A stretch of 29,592 nt of DNA from a virus, in IMG/VR virus record IMGVR_UViG_3300042400_000168, positions 1-29,592 of that record, one strand, 5' to 3'. Position 1 is the stretch's first letter; the number at the start of each line of letters is the position of its first letter. The translations under genes and the position numbers were made by a program. Positions 18,065 to 27,027 of this stretch are shown here, piece by piece. The notes below the pieces were generated by a model. That model worked only from the letters and a program-made list of their open reading frames with translations. It had not been told where the DNA came from and did no database searches.

Positions 18065-19335
18065 GTACACCTATACTTGGCACCCCAAACTTGACCCTGC
18101 CAAACATTATGCCCACCAAGATACCAATCTACATTGGGGGTAAAAACAACACGCTCACCAATGATGAGCTATATGAGATGTCTCTTGCTTTAAAAATATA
18201 TGCAGGGCCAAAGACGTATCCAGCCACCGCAGCAAACTACACCTTAAATAAGAATTATGCGGTTAATAATGTCATCAACTTTGATGTATCTAAACTGCTT
18301 CAGGGAATGTTTGTTCCTGATTTTGGGCAGACATCTGGTTACGGCTTCCAAACCCTAACTACGAATGAAGTGTTTTGGGTTGCCCCGACAGGTGACTGGG
18401 AGTATTCTAATAACGGAGACCCTGCTGCCTCTGCGCAATGGGGTAGTGGTAATACTTACGCCTTCTTGGTAAGCAATGGGTGGAAGTTTAACAACGTCTA
18501 CGGAGCAGGTGAATATGGCATATCAAGCCCTAACCTGTTCCCGATGCGAGAGCGTTATGTGCTGCCTAATCAATACGGGGCTTTTGCCCTTAACAACGTA
18601 TATATAAGAAACGAGGAAAGCCCGCTTATTTATTTGTACTTTATTTTGATAGAATGGAATAGCGATGGAAATTTAGAGGCATTATACAACACCGCTACTA
18701 ACCCATACTTTCCTGCGTTTAACAATGACTCAACAAAATCAGTAGTTTATAGCGGTGTCTACCCTAAGAACTTAAATGAAAACCCGTACTTAATTGATTC
18801 CGCAAAACCAAGTCAGCATCAAGTTGGTGAATACTACGACATTTTAGTTTGCGATTCAAATGGCGATGTCGTATTCACTCAGCGTTTTGTTTTAACCTGC
18901 GAGCCAAAGTACACGCCATACATTGTGCATTATGTAAATCGCTATGGCTTTATTGATACACTTACGTTCTTTAAGCGCAGCGATACAAGCGGTCAGTTCA
19001 CCGAAGAATCCTACAAACGCCAGTTAGACTCTAACGCATTTAACTGGGGAGACCCTGATGCTTTTTGGGCAACACAAGGCCAGTACGTTTCTTACAACAT
19101 CAACTCAAGGAACTCCCACAGACTAAATACTGGGTTTGTTGGCGAAGACCACAAAGACGTAATTGAAGACATACTGATGAGTGACTTCGTGGTGTTTGAG
19201 CAATCGGATGGAACTTTCACTCCTGTTGTTCCAGAGCGAGGTAGCATTGAATACCAAAAGCACGTCAACCAAAAGCTTATCAATTACACTATAACCTTCC
19301 GTGATGCTTACGACCAACGCTGGGGTGCATTATGA
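18061..19335 (+). CDS. Large tail/baseplate structural protein (424 aa)
   Basis: 424 residues, rich in Asn, Tyr, Thr and Ser with many short beta segments (KIPIYIGGKNNTLTNDELYE, ALKIYAGPKTYPATAANYTL), as in virion proteins. A middle part has repeated N/Y/G motifs (NGWKFNNVYGAGEYGI), and the C-terminal third contains YIVHYVNRYGFIDTLTFFKR, a block I recognise from tail proteins of Bacteroidota phages. No enzymatic motif is seen. Coupled to both neighbours by ATGA overlaps. Likely part of the tail tip or baseplate, acting with the 727-residue protein that follows; exact part unknown. Confidence 0.6.
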   Translation: MSTPILGTPNLTLPNIMPTKIPIYIGGKNNTLTNDELYEMSLALKIYAGPKTYPATAANYTLNKNYAVNNVINFDVSKLLQGMFVPDFGQTSGYGFQTLTTNEVFWVAPTGDWEYSNNGDPAASAQWGSGNTYAFLVSNGWKFNNVYGAGEYGISSPNLFPMRERYVLPNQYGAFALNNVYIRNEESPLIYLYFILIEWNSDGNLEALYNTATNPYFPAFNNDSTKSVVYSGVYPKNLNENPYLIDSAKPSQHQVGEYYDILVCDSNGDVVFTQRFVLTCEPKYTPYIVHYVNRYGFIDTLTFFKRSDTSGQFTEESYKRQLDSNAFNWGDPDAFWATQGQYVSYNINSRNSHRLNTGFVGEDHKDVIEDILMSDFVVFEQSDGTFTPVVPERGSIEYQKHVNQKLINYTITFRDAYDQRWGAL

Positions 19336-21515
19336 ATAATGTAGATATTTACGTCAACGGATATAAGTTGGACTTGTTTGGTGATGAGGAAATCACCATC
19401 AACCTATCGGTGCAGAACGTGCAGGACATCAGCAAGGTCTTCACGGACTTTACGCAAGCGTTCACCGTGCCTGCTACTGCTTGGAATAACTCTATCTTTC
19501 AGCACTACTATAACTCAAATATAGATACATCAACAATCGGGAGAACCACCTTTACCGATGCCGATAGTTTGTTTGCTATGTACTCAGCGAGGGTTTCTCG
19601 TGACGGTGGGAAGATTGAAGGTGGGGAGTGCTGCGTTGATAAACTAAAAGAGCTTGGCCCAGCCTCCGCATCTACGAGCGCAGCGGTTACGTTTGATGGT
19701 CGCTTGCGACAGGAAGCAAGAATTGAAATCAACTCCTTGCCATTCCGCACGGGGGTTGTAGAGCTTGAGAATACGCAGCTCAAAGGCGCAGAGCCGTATG
19801 CCTATACCTTGACGTTCTATGGGGATGTGGTAACGCTTACGGACTTATTTGGCGAGGACTATCTGTACGACCTTGACTTCAGCACCTACGACCATCCTTA
19901 TACCGATGCAGAAATCTTTGCGAGGCTCACTACGGATGCCTATGCTCCGTTGTTTTATCCTTTGATGAGTCCTGTGAAGAATTGGTTTTACCAAAGCGGC
20001 AGTGGTGGTGGTGCTGACAATGAAAACAACATAGCGCATAGGGAGGGTGGAGAAAGTCAACAAAGTCGAGGCATCCGCTACTTTGAGTTAAAGCCTGCTC
20101 TAAAGGTTTATACCATTATAGAAACCATTGGGACAAAGTACGGCATCACCTTTACGGGTGAGTTTGTCAACTCTGTTCCGTTTCAAGACCTGTCGCTATG
20201 GCTTCACCGCAAGGAGGGGTGGATGTACCAAGACCAACCGAACGCAGTAACCTATCAAAAGATAAACTTCCAAACAAGAACGGGTACTCATTTTGACCTT
20301 GCGAATGATACTTTTGACATAACTGCTGACGGAAAGTATAATTTCACCGTTTTTGTCAATACCTTAAGCGTAGAGGCCAATGTTGGATTATTTGTAAATG
20401 GAGCTTATCGGTCATCGGTCGTACTGCCAACCATTGCCGCAGGTAACCTTGTTGCATTACAAGGATTTGATTGTCGTGCGGGAGATAGGGTTTCGTTAAG
20501 GATTAAGCCTAATCAAAATTCAACGGCTCTTACCTATCGCTTCACATCGTGGCAAGCAACTCTGTTCCCATCTACTTCTATTGGAACTGCCTCAATGTCA
20601 TCATCCGCTACCATTACGGCAACGGTGAGAGTATCGGAATTGATGCCAGAGATAAAGGTAAAAGACTTCTTGGCAGGGGTTCTGAAGATGTACAATATGG
20701 TAATCGTACCAACTACGACTAACACCTTCTTGCTTCAGCCTTTAGATGGTTGGTACGCAGCAGGAACCGACCAAAACTATCAGAACTACCTTGACATCAC
20801 GGAGTACACCATAGACCGCCCACCGCTATACAAAGAGATAGAATTTAAGTACCAACCCACAGAGCAGATACTTGGATTCCAATATCAGCAGACTAATGAC
20901 GTAGGGTTTGGGGACTTAAACACCACCTTTACTTTTGATGGCGAGGAGCTGCTTATTGAGGTGCCGTTTGAATGTCCGCTATTTGAAAGGTTAACAGACC
21001 AACATCCACCCACAAGTCTTACCAACGTAATCGTTTACAAAAGCATTACAACAGATGCAAATGAGGCAGGTGTATTCAACCCGTATTTGGGCGCACCTAT
21101 CTTATTCTATGGCTACTTTGATAATTACGATTTAAACGAAAACCCAATCACGTTTGTAAACGAAGGTGGGGATAGTCACGAAAGAGTTGACATTGCTTGG
21201 TATGCCAATACGTCAAACCGCTATTCAAGTGCAGCAGACTCCTACTCTATTTGTTTTGGCGGAGATATAGACCCGTTCCATTTTGAATCGGTAAACCAAA
21301 GTTTATACTATACCCAATGGTCAGACTACATCACCGACCTATACTCCAAGCAGCGCAGGGTGTACAACGTAGAAGCGGTCTTGCCCATCGGCAAAATCAT
21401 AACGCTGAACCTCCAGAACGCAATCATTTGGAACAACGCCAAGTACATCATAAACAACGTGAGCCTGAATATGACCACAGGCAAAGCATCATTTGAACTC
21501 CTTAACGTAGTATGA
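19332..21515 (+). CDS. Large tail hub/baseplate protein with C1q-like insertion (727 aa)
   Basis: 727 residues. The start, VDIYVNGYKLDLFGDEEITI then FTDFTQAFTVPAT and SIFQHYYNSNID, matches the opening of large baseplate proteins in Bacteroidota phages. Residues about 309-412 look like a C1q/TNF-type jelly roll (NDTFDITADGKYNFTVFVNT, GLFVNG, DCRAGDRVSLRI), often used for binding or trimerisation. The rest (SELMPEIKVKDFLAGVLKMY, ITEYTIDRPPLYKEIEFKYQ, ITLNLQNAIIWNNAKYIINN) resembles gp27/tail-hub-like segments. Likely forms the tail-tip hub and perhaps a host-binding surface. The stop overlaps the next small gene (ATGA). Confidence 0.62.
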   Translation: MNNVDIYVNGYKLDLFGDEEITINLSVQNVQDISKVFTDFTQAFTVPATAWNNSIFQHYYNSNIDTSTIGRTTFTDADSLFAMYSARVSRDGGKIEGGECCVDKLKELGPASASTSAAVTFDGRLRQEARIEINSLPFRTGVVELENTQLKGAEPYAYTLTFYGDVVTLTDLFGEDYLYDLDFSTYDHPYTDAEIFARLTTDAYAPLFYPLMSPVKNWFYQSGSGGGADNENNIAHREGGESQQSRGIRYFELKPALKVYTIIETIGTKYGITFTGEFVNSVPFQDLSLWLHRKEGWMYQDQPNAVTYQKINFQTRTGTHFDLANDTFDITADGKYNFTVFVNTLSVEANVGLFVNGAYRSSVVLPTIAAGNLVALQGFDCRAGDRVSLRIKPNQNSTALTYRFTSWQATLFPSTSIGTASMSSSATITATVRVSELMPEIKVKDFLAGVLKMYNMVIVPTTTNTFLLQPLDGWYAAGTDQNYQNYLDITEYTIDRPPLYKEIEFKYQPTEQILGFQYQQTNDVGFGDLNTTFTFDGEELLIEVPFECPLFERLTDQHPPTSLTNVIVYKSITTDANEAGVFNPYLGAPILFYGYFDNYDLNENPITFVNEGGDSHERVDIAWYANTSNRYSSAADSYSICFGGDIDPFHFESVNQSLYYTQWSDYITDLYSKQRRVYNVEAVLPIGKIITLNLQNAIIWNNAKYIINNVSLNMTTGKASFELLNVV

Positions 21516-21670
21516 AAACCAAATATGTAAGTTACTTAATAGAGGTGCTTCAGTCGGAGGATTGGTATGGCGTAAGTGCGGCAGTTGATATTGCCAAAGG
21601 AAAATACGCCTTACCAAGAAATTGGGCAGAGGGATTCAAATTGATTAGAAGGGAATGGCAGAAGAAGTAA
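21512..21670 (+). CDS. Small tail-region protein (52 aa)
   Basis: ATG 21512 (ATGA overlap) to TAA 21670, 52 residues, ending 16 bases inside the tape measure gene. It is basic and Trp-rich: LIEVLQSEDWYGVSAAVDIA, then LPRNWAEGFKLIRREWQKK. No family is recognised. Its position directly before the tape measure is where tail assembly chaperones often sit, so an accessory role in tail assembly is possible, although it is far shorter than a typical chaperone. Confidence 0.6.
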   Translation: MKTKYVSYLIEVLQSEDWYGVSAAVDIAKGKYALPRNWAEGFKLIRREWQKK

Positions 21671-23658
21671 ATATCAATATTAATGTTACGTCAAATGTTG
21701 TATCAACAACAAGCGAGGTAACAAAAAAGATTGATGGTATAAAGAAAAGCGCTGAAGGCGCAACTACTGCCCTTGATGAAACGGGTAGTGTTGGCAACGC
21801 TGCCATTAAGCTAATTGACAAAGCAACGGGCGGGCTTGGAACGAAGTTCGTACAAATCATTAAATACTCTAAAGAGCTTGGAACGGGCCTGCTCACTTCG
21901 TTTACGAGTGGGGTCAAGGCAGTAAAAACTTTTGGCACTACGCTTGTAACTGCATTGCGGGGGGGCACCGTAGCGGCAAATACCCTTAAAGGTGCGCTTA
22001 TTGCCACAGGCATAGGGGCGTTGGTGGTTGCCGTAGGCTCACTAATAGCATATTGGGATGACATTAAAGCCGCAATAGGCGGTGCTTCTCAAGAACAAAA
22101 GACCTTACTTAAAGATGCAGAGTCCAACGTAGAAGCGCAAGAATCTGCGGCAGCAGCGTTAGCACTTCAAGAAAACTCACTACGCTTGCAGGGCAAGAGC
22201 GAAAAGGAGATACGCGACCTTAAAGTTCAGCAAACGAATGAAACTATAACTGCGTTAGAGGCTCAGCTTGTTGCGCAGGAGTCTATCAAGAAATCACAGA
22301 TTGAGGCAGCTAAAAGAAATAAGGAAATACTGCAAGCCGCTATACGCGCCATAACACTTCCTGTGGCAGCATTGCTTGGAAGCATTGATTTGATTGGTAA
22401 AGCACTCGGTAAGAACTTTGGTCTTGAGGAGGGGTTTTCGGGCGGGCTCGCTAAACTTGTTTTTGACCCTGAAGAAGTAGCGACTGCTGCCGATGAAACT
22501 ATTGAGGAAACAAAAAAACAACTTGCCACGCTAAAAAGCACACGAGATGGTTTTATAGTTGCCAACAACGCAGAGGCTGCTGCAAATGCAAAAGCAGCTG
22601 CTGACAAGGCTGACAAATCCGCAGCTGATGCACTTGCCAAAGAGAAGGAGCGCCTTGCGGCTCTTGCAGCCCTTCAAAAAGAAACTGCTGACATAATTGA
22701 TGCCAACGAAGAAGCTGCTATCAAAAATGAAGTGGAGCGTGAAAACGCTCGCTTTAAGAACCTACAAGAAAAACTTCAACGTGAGCGTGATGAACAAGTA
22801 AAGGCAGCAGAGGGTGACCAAGTGCTAATTGCCGCTATTAACGCTAAGTACAACGCCTTAGGCGAGCAGGCTACACTAAACCACCTTGCGGCTATAGAGG
22901 GTTTTACAAAAGCATCGGAAGACAAACTAAAGGCGCAAAAGGAGCAGATTGCTAATATCAATATTGGCCTAATTGAAAATGAAACTACCCGAGCCCTTGC
23001 TGCACTTAAATTAAAATATGATGCAGAGTATGCCGCCGCCGAAGGTAATGCCGAACTTCAATTAGCCCTTCAAAAGCAATTTATTTCAGAAGGAGCTGCC
23101 ATTCAAAAGTCCGCAGATGATAAAGCTAAAGATGACAAGCGTAAGCAAACTGCTGAAATAAAAGACCTTGTTGTAGGGAGTGCTACTGCAATCATTGATA
23201 ACTTGCTTTCGTTAAACAACCTTTACGATAAAAATGACGAGGCAGCGGCTAAACGTGCTTTTGAAAGAAGCAAGAAACTACAAATCCTGCAAGCCATTAT
23301 TAATACTGCTTCAGGCATAATGGGTGCGCTTGGCACCCCAAACGTAGGCGATGTTCTTACAGGGGCTAACTTTATTAAAGCAGGCGTTATCGCGGCTACG
23401 GGCGCTGCGCAAATTGCTACTATTGCTGCACAACAATTTGACGCAGGTGGTGGCACCACCCCTGATGCACCGAACGCGCCAAGCGCGCAATCGTTACAAC
23501 CACAATTTAACATCGTAGGTCAAAGTGGAACAAACCAACTTGCGCAAAGCATAGGCGGTCAGTTTGACCAACCCATCCGTGCCTATGTCGTAGGTCAGGA
23601 TGTAACGACCTCACAACAACTACAACGCCAAAGAGTAAGAACCGCAACATTCGGATGA
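21655..23658 (+). CDS. Tape measure protein
   Basis: 667 residues. Typical tape measure composition: long Ala/Lys/Glu/Gln-rich helices with heptad character (about 140-210, 290-500), a central-N-terminal membrane-type segment at about 113-133 (LIATGIGALVVAVGSLIAYW), and an Ala/Gly-rich hydrophobic region at about 550-590 (IINTASGIMGALGTPNVG, AATGAAQIATIAAQ). It sets tail length; at about 0.15 nm per residue this gives a tail near 100 nm, which points to a siphovirus. Repeats of 'ALAALQKETADIID...EEAAIKNE' type are irregular. The stop overlaps the next start. Two ATG codons (21655 and the downstream frame) are not in conflict. Confidence 0.9.
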   Translation: MAEEVNININVTSNVVSTTSEVTKKIDGIKKSAEGATTALDETGSVGNAAIKLIDKATGGLGTKFVQIIKYSKELGTGLLTSFTSGVKAVKTFGTTLVTALRGGTVAANTLKGALIATGIGALVVAVGSLIAYWDDIKAAIGGASQEQKTLLKDAESNVEAQESAAAALALQENSLRLQGKSEKEIRDLKVQQTNETITALEAQLVAQESIKKSQIEAAKRNKEILQAAIRAITLPVAALLGSIDLIGKALGKNFGLEEGFSGGLAKLVFDPEEVATAADETIEETKKQLATLKSTRDGFIVANNAEAAANAKAAADKADKSAADALAKEKERLAALAALQKETADIIDANEEAAIKNEVERENARFKNLQEKLQRERDEQVKAAEGDQVLIAAINAKYNALGEQATLNHLAAIEGFTKASEDKLKAQKEQIANINIGLIENETTRALAALKLKYDAEYAAAEGNAELQLALQKQFISEGAAIQKSADDKAKDDKRKQTAEIKDLVVGSATAIIDNLLSLNNLYDKNDEAAAKRAFERSKKLQILQAIINTASGIMGALGTPNVGDVLTGANFIKAGVIAATGAAQIATIAAQQFDAGGGTTPDAPNAPSAQSLQPQFNIVGQSGTNQLAQSIGGQFDQPIRAYVVGQDVTTSQQLQRQRVRTATFG

Positions 23659-24590
23659 TGAAACTAATTGAACTAATACTTGATGAATCAATGCTGCTCA
23701 CGGGCATTGATGCCATCTCCCTTGTAGAATACCCTGCGATTGAGGAGGACTTCATTGCGCTCAACTCACAACGGATAGAGTTCGCTACGCAGAGCGATGA
23801 GAAGCGCATCCTTATGGGAGCAGCACTCGTACCCAACAAGCCCATCTACCGAGCCGAAGGGCAGGAGGAGTTCTACGTTTACTTTAGTGAAGCCACCATC
23901 CGCAAAGCCAGCGAGATGTTCTTTCAGAAGTCCAAGCAGAACAACGCTACGCTTGAACACGAGGTAGGCATCAACGGACTCACGGTTGTAGAGTCTTGGA
24001 TTATCGAAGATGAGGTACACGACAAGAGCAAGAAGTACGGCTTTGATTTACCCGTAGGCACTTGGATGGTATCTATGAAAGTCAACAACCCCGAGATTTG
24101 GACAAACTTTGTCAAGACAGGAAAGGTCAAAGGCTTCTCTATTGAGGGGTACTTTGTGGACAAGCTAAACCTTGCCAAGCAAGAGATGGCAATTCTTGAG
24201 GAGCAGGAAGCAGCGTTGATGCTTGCACAGATTGTGGCTATCATAAAAAGGGATGGCCGTAAGAAGTCGGGAACACGCACCGAGATGGAATCGTTCTCTG
24301 ACTACCCTGATGCGGTAAAGAACAACGCCAAGCGTGGTATTGAACTAAACGAGAAGAACGGCAACAAGTGTGCAACGCCTGTCGGTAAGGTAAGGGCGCA
24401 GCAGTTAGCACAGGGCAAGCCTGTGAGCGTAGAGACCATCACACGGATGTACTCGTACCTATCAAGAGCCGAAGAATACTACGATGAGAACGACACGCAA
24501 TCCTGCGGCACAATATCGTTCCTGCTATGGGGCGGTCTTGCAGGTAAGCGTTGGGCAGAATCTAAACTAAAAGAACTTAACAATGAATAG
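23655..24590 (+). CDS. XkdF-like prohead protease/capsid maturation protein with extra C-terminal domain
   Basis: 311 residues, starting at an ATGATGA overlap. Residues about 20-170 match the XkdF-type phage serine protease: SLVEYPAIEEDF, RILMGAALVPNKPIYR, H102 in ATLEHEVGI, VESWIIED, and GFS162IEGYF, in which H102 and S162 are the candidate catalytic pair. A second domain (about 205-311) contains YPDAVKNNAKRGIELNEKNG, QQLAQGKPVSVETITRMYSY and a C-terminal WGGLAGKRWAESKLKEL, a block also found at the ends of other phage head proteins. The protease cleaves scaffold and capsid in the procapsid. Placed directly before the scaffold and capsid genes, as expected. Confidence 0.75.
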   Translation: MMKLIELILDESMLLTGIDAISLVEYPAIEEDFIALNSQRIEFATQSDEKRILMGAALVPNKPIYRAEGQEEFYVYFSEATIRKASEMFFQKSKQNNATLEHEVGINGLTVVESWIIEDEVHDKSKKYGFDLPVGTWMVSMKVNNPEIWTNFVKTGKVKGFSIEGYFVDKLNLAKQEMAILEEQEAALMLAQIVAIIKRDGRKKSGTRTEMESFSDYPDAVKNNAKRGIELNEKNGNKCATPVGKVRAQQLAQGKPVSVETITRMYSYLSRAEEYYDENDTQSCGTISFLLWGGLAGKRWAESKLKELNNE

Positions 24591-24744
24591 ACCACAAAAA
24601 CTCCCTGTTGCTTCCCCACGAGGTGGAAGGCGTGGATGCTTATGTCCAGACAACACCTACAAGTCCAACTGCTGCGATGGCTCCCTGCAAGCACAGGGTG
24701 TTGGCTCGCTTGTCGGACAAGGCACGGTAGTTATCAATCCTTAA
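24583..24744 (+). CDS. Small Cys-rich virion-region protein (53 aa)
   Basis: ATG 24583 overlaps the protease stop by 8 bases; TAA 24744. It has SPRGGRRGC19LC21, then KSNC30C31DGSLQAQGVGSL, a pattern 'R-G-C-L-C...C-C-D-G-S-L-Q-x-Q-G' that I recognise from short proteins of Bacteroidota phages and prophages. Function unknown. The four Cys in two pairs suggest disulfides or a metal site. The next gene follows 40 bases later. Confidence 0.6.
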   Translation: MNRPQKLPVASPRGGRRGCLCPDNTYKSNCCDGSLQAQGVGSLVGQGTVVINP

Positions 24745-24784
24745 AAATGTTACAAATAATCAAAACCCCTTTAATTAGTTAGAT

Positions 24785-25363
24785 ATGAAAGCAAACAATA
24801 TCCTAAACCGCATCCTTGCCGAGCTATCCTCCATCCGTGAGGTTAAGTTCGAGCAAATGACACTTGAGAACGGAGCCGTTCTTGAGGCAGAATCATTTGA
24901 AGCAGGTAACGAAGTATTTGTCATTAGTGGCGAAGACCGCGTTGCTGCTCCAGTTGGCGAACACCTACTTGAAGATGGTCGTGTACTCGTCATCACCGAA
25001 GAAGGCGTTATCGCTGAAATTAAAGAAGCATCCGCTGAAGCAGAGGTAGAAGTTGAGGTTGAGACCGAAGAGCCTACTGAACTTGCTGAAGTGGAAGTAA
25101 AAGAAGAAGCCCCTGCGGTTGTCGCAATCATTGAGAAGGTTCTCGAGGAGATTGCAATGATGCGTGAGGAGATGAAAGGAATGCGTGAGGAGATGGGCGG
25201 CTACGCCAAGAAGGAGGAGATGTCAGCTATGAAAGCTGAACTATCTGCCGCACCTGCTGCGAAAGCCATCAAGCACAACCCCGAAACAAAGCAAGTCCAA
25301 AAGATGAGTGCCAACCGCCCCGAAAGAGCGATTGACCGAGTCCTTGCACGAATCAACAAATAA
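24785..25363 (+). CDS. Capsid scaffolding protein
   Basis: 192 residues. The N-terminal half has EQMTLENGAVLEAESFEAGN, FVISGEDRVAAPVGEHLLED and VLVITEEGVIAEIKE, a small beta-rich part, followed by a very Glu/Val/Ala-rich acidic stretch (about 80-115) and a long charged helix with repeated M-R-E-E-M (IAMMREEMKGMREEMGGYAK). The basic C-terminus (NRPERAIDRVLARINK) suits capsid binding. This order (acidic linker, coiled coil, basic tail, just before the capsid gene) is typical of phage scaffolds removed by the protease upstream. Confidence 0.7.
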   Translation: MKANNILNRILAELSSIREVKFEQMTLENGAVLEAESFEAGNEVFVISGEDRVAAPVGEHLLEDGRVLVITEEGVIAEIKEASAEAEVEVEVETEEPTELAEVEVKEEAPAVVAIIEKVLEEIAMMREEMKGMREEMGGYAKKEEMSAMKAELSAAPAAKAIKHNPETKQVQKMSANRPERAIDRVLARINK

Positions 25364-25373
25364 CAAATAAACA

Positions 25374-26300
25374 ATGGCTACAACCACTTCAATCACCACT
25401 TCGTACGCTGGCCAATTTGCCAGTAAGTACATCTCTGCTGCTCTTTTGAGCGCAAACACTTTGGACAAAGGTCTCATTGAGATTCTTCCCAACGTAAACT
25501 ACCGCACCACCCTTCAGAAGGTGAACACTAACGACATCGTAAAAGATGCCACTTGTGATTTTGATGCAACTTCTACTTTGACCTTGACTGACCGCATCCT
25601 TGAGGTTGAGCCATTTCAAGTGAACTTGCAGCTTTGCAAGAAGGACTACTACGATTCTTGGATTGGTGGTCAAATGGGATTCTCTGCTTACGATAGCATT
25701 CCTGCTTCTTTCGCTGACTTCCTTATCGCCCACGTTGCTGCAAAGACTTCACAAAAGATTGAGCAGAACATTTGGAACGGAGCTGCTGCTTCTGCGGGTG
25801 AGTTCTCAGGATTCCTTTCTTTGATGACTGCTGACTCTGACGTTATTGACGTAACTGCCACAACCGTGACGGCTGCAAACGTAATCACCGAACTTGGTAA
25901 AGTTGTAGATGCTATTCCTTCTGCCCTTTATGGCAAGGAAGACCTTCAAATCTTTGTCCCACAAAACGTAGCAAAGGCTTATGTCCGTGCGCTTGGTGGA
26001 TTCGGAACTTCAGGTCTTGGAGCGAATGGTGTTGACAACAAAGGCACTACTTGGTACGGCAACGGAGACTTGTTCTTTGATGGCATCAAGGTTGTTATGT
26101 GTAACGGATTACCTTCAAACAAGATGGTCGCTGCTCAAGCTTCAAACCTATTCTTCGGAACTGGTCTTTTGAACGAGCGTAACGAAGTTCGCGTTCTTGA
26201 TATGGCTGACCTTGACGGTTCAGACAACATCCGCGTTATCCTACGCTTCTTCGCAGGAGTGCAGTACGGAATCGGAGCTGACGTAGTCCTTTACTCTTAA
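25374..26300 (+). CDS. Major capsid protein (HK97-fold)
   Basis: 308 residues, ten bases after the scaffold stop, and followed by a strong terminator. Segments expected in an HK97-fold capsid protein: an N-terminal arm (TTSITTSYAGQFASKYISAA), E-loop-type strands (YRTTLQKVNTND, TLTDRILEVEPFQVNL), a spine-type helix (SFADFLIAHVAAKTSQKIEQ), and P-domain strands (DGIKVVMCNGLPSNKMVAAQ, RVILRFFAGVQYGIGADVVL). Codon use is more uniform than in neighbours (frequent CTT, GCT, AAC), as in highly expressed genes. Forms the icosahedral shell. Confidence 0.88.
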   Translation: MATTTSITTSYAGQFASKYISAALLSANTLDKGLIEILPNVNYRTTLQKVNTNDIVKDATCDFDATSTLTLTDRILEVEPFQVNLQLCKKDYYDSWIGGQMGFSAYDSIPASFADFLIAHVAAKTSQKIEQNIWNGAAASAGEFSGFLSLMTADSDVIDVTATTVTAANVITELGKVVDAIPSALYGKEDLQIFVPQNVAKAYVRALGGFGTSGLGANGVDNKGTTWYGNGDLFFDGIKVVMCNGLPSNKMVAAQASNLFFGTGLLNERNEVRVLDMADLDGSDNIRVILRFFAGVQYGIGADVVLYS

Positions 26301-26321
26301 TCCGAGTTAATGTAAATCAAG

Positions 26322-26355
26322 AGGGGGCTTGGGCTATGTCCTCGCCCCCTTTTTT
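26322..26355 (+). terminator. Rho-independent terminator after the capsid gene
   Basis: AGGGGGC (26322-26328) pairs with GCCCCCT (26344-26350) across a 15-base loop, followed by a T-run to 26355. It limits read-through from the highly expressed capsid gene to the tail tube gene. Confidence 0.82.
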
Positions 26356-26378
26356 AATTCTAATAAAACAAACAAACA

Positions 26379-26942
26379 ATGGCGTGTGATATTACTTTAG
26401 GCAGGGCAATTCCCTGTAAAGACGTAGTCGGAGGAATCAAAAGTGTAATCTTTGTCAATTATGATGCTTTGCGTCCTGTTGTACTTACTGCTGATGACTC
26501 TATTGCGAGCATTAGCGGCACTGCTTCAGGCGGTGTCTTTTCAGGATTTGAATATGACGTAAAAGGAAATAGCTCTTTTGAGCAAACCTTTAACTCAAGC
26601 CGTGATAACGGAACTACGTTCTTCACTCAAACCTTGAACTTGACTTTAACCAAGTTGAGCAAAACTGATAACAAGCAGCTAAAATTGCTTGCTTACGGTC
26701 GGCCTTACGCTTTCGTAACAGACTACAACGGCAACACATTTATGATGGGTCGCTTGAATGGTGCTGAAGTTACGGGAGGAACGATTGTAACTGGTGCTGC
26801 AATGGGTGACCTATCGGGTTACACTTTGACAATGGAAGGACAAGAGGTAACTCCTGCTAACTTCTTAGATGGCTCAACTGCTACCAACCCATTTGCAGGA
26901 GTTAACGCTACTGCGGTAATTGTTACGGGCTCAAACTCGTAA
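26379..26942 (+). CDS. Tail tube/major tail protein
   Basis: 187 residues. It opens MACDITLGRAIPCKDVVGGI, a start I recognise from major structural proteins of Bacteroidota phages, and is mainly beta: GVFSGFEYDVKGNSSFEQTF, FTQTLNLTLTKLSKTDNKQL, FMMGRLNGAEVTGGTIVTGA, YTLTMEGQEVTPANFLDG. The 'T-x-x-G-x-G-x-x-Y-T-L-T-x-E-G-x-E' part resembles the tube-protein C-terminal half. It has its own transcription stop (terminators on both sides), which fits a high-copy structural gene. It would form the tail tube measured by the tape measure. Confidence 0.65.
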   Translation: MACDITLGRAIPCKDVVGGIKSVIFVNYDALRPVVLTADDSIASISGTASGGVFSGFEYDVKGNSSFEQTFNSSRDNGTTFFTQTLNLTLTKLSKTDNKQLKLLAYGRPYAFVTDYNGNTFMMGRLNGAEVTGGTIVTGAAMGDLSGYTLTMEGQEVTPANFLDGSTATNPFAGVNATAVIVTGSNS

Positions 26943-26965
26943 CCTACCGCAAGGTAAAATAGTTG

Positions 26966-26985
26966 AAGGGGCGTAAGCCCCTTTT
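26966..26985 (+). terminator. Rho-independent terminator after the tail tube gene
   Basis: AAGGGGC (26966-26972), GTAA loop, GCCCCTT (26977-26983) with T's, and outer arms AAAATAG (26956-26962) and CTATTTT (26986-26992) that extend the stem. Close GC stem with a GNRA-type loop. Confidence 0.78.
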
Positions 26986-27007
26986 CTATTTTCAAACAAA
27001 TCTGAAT

Positions 27008-27021
27008 TAAAAGGTTATTTA
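27008..27021 (+). repeat. Leader repeat TAAAAGGTTATTTA, copy 2
   Basis: Identical to 16291-16304. It begins 23 bases after the tail tube terminator T-run and ends 6 bases before ATG 27028, so the element marks the start of a new transcription or translation unit in both places. Confidence 0.45.
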
Positions 27022-27027
27022 CTTAAG

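Noticed and set aside
21645-22064. 139-codon - strand frame opposite the tape measure start
   Set aside because: Ala/Val/Pro/Ser-rich antisense reading of the Ala-rich tape measure gene; no start context or neighbours on that strand.
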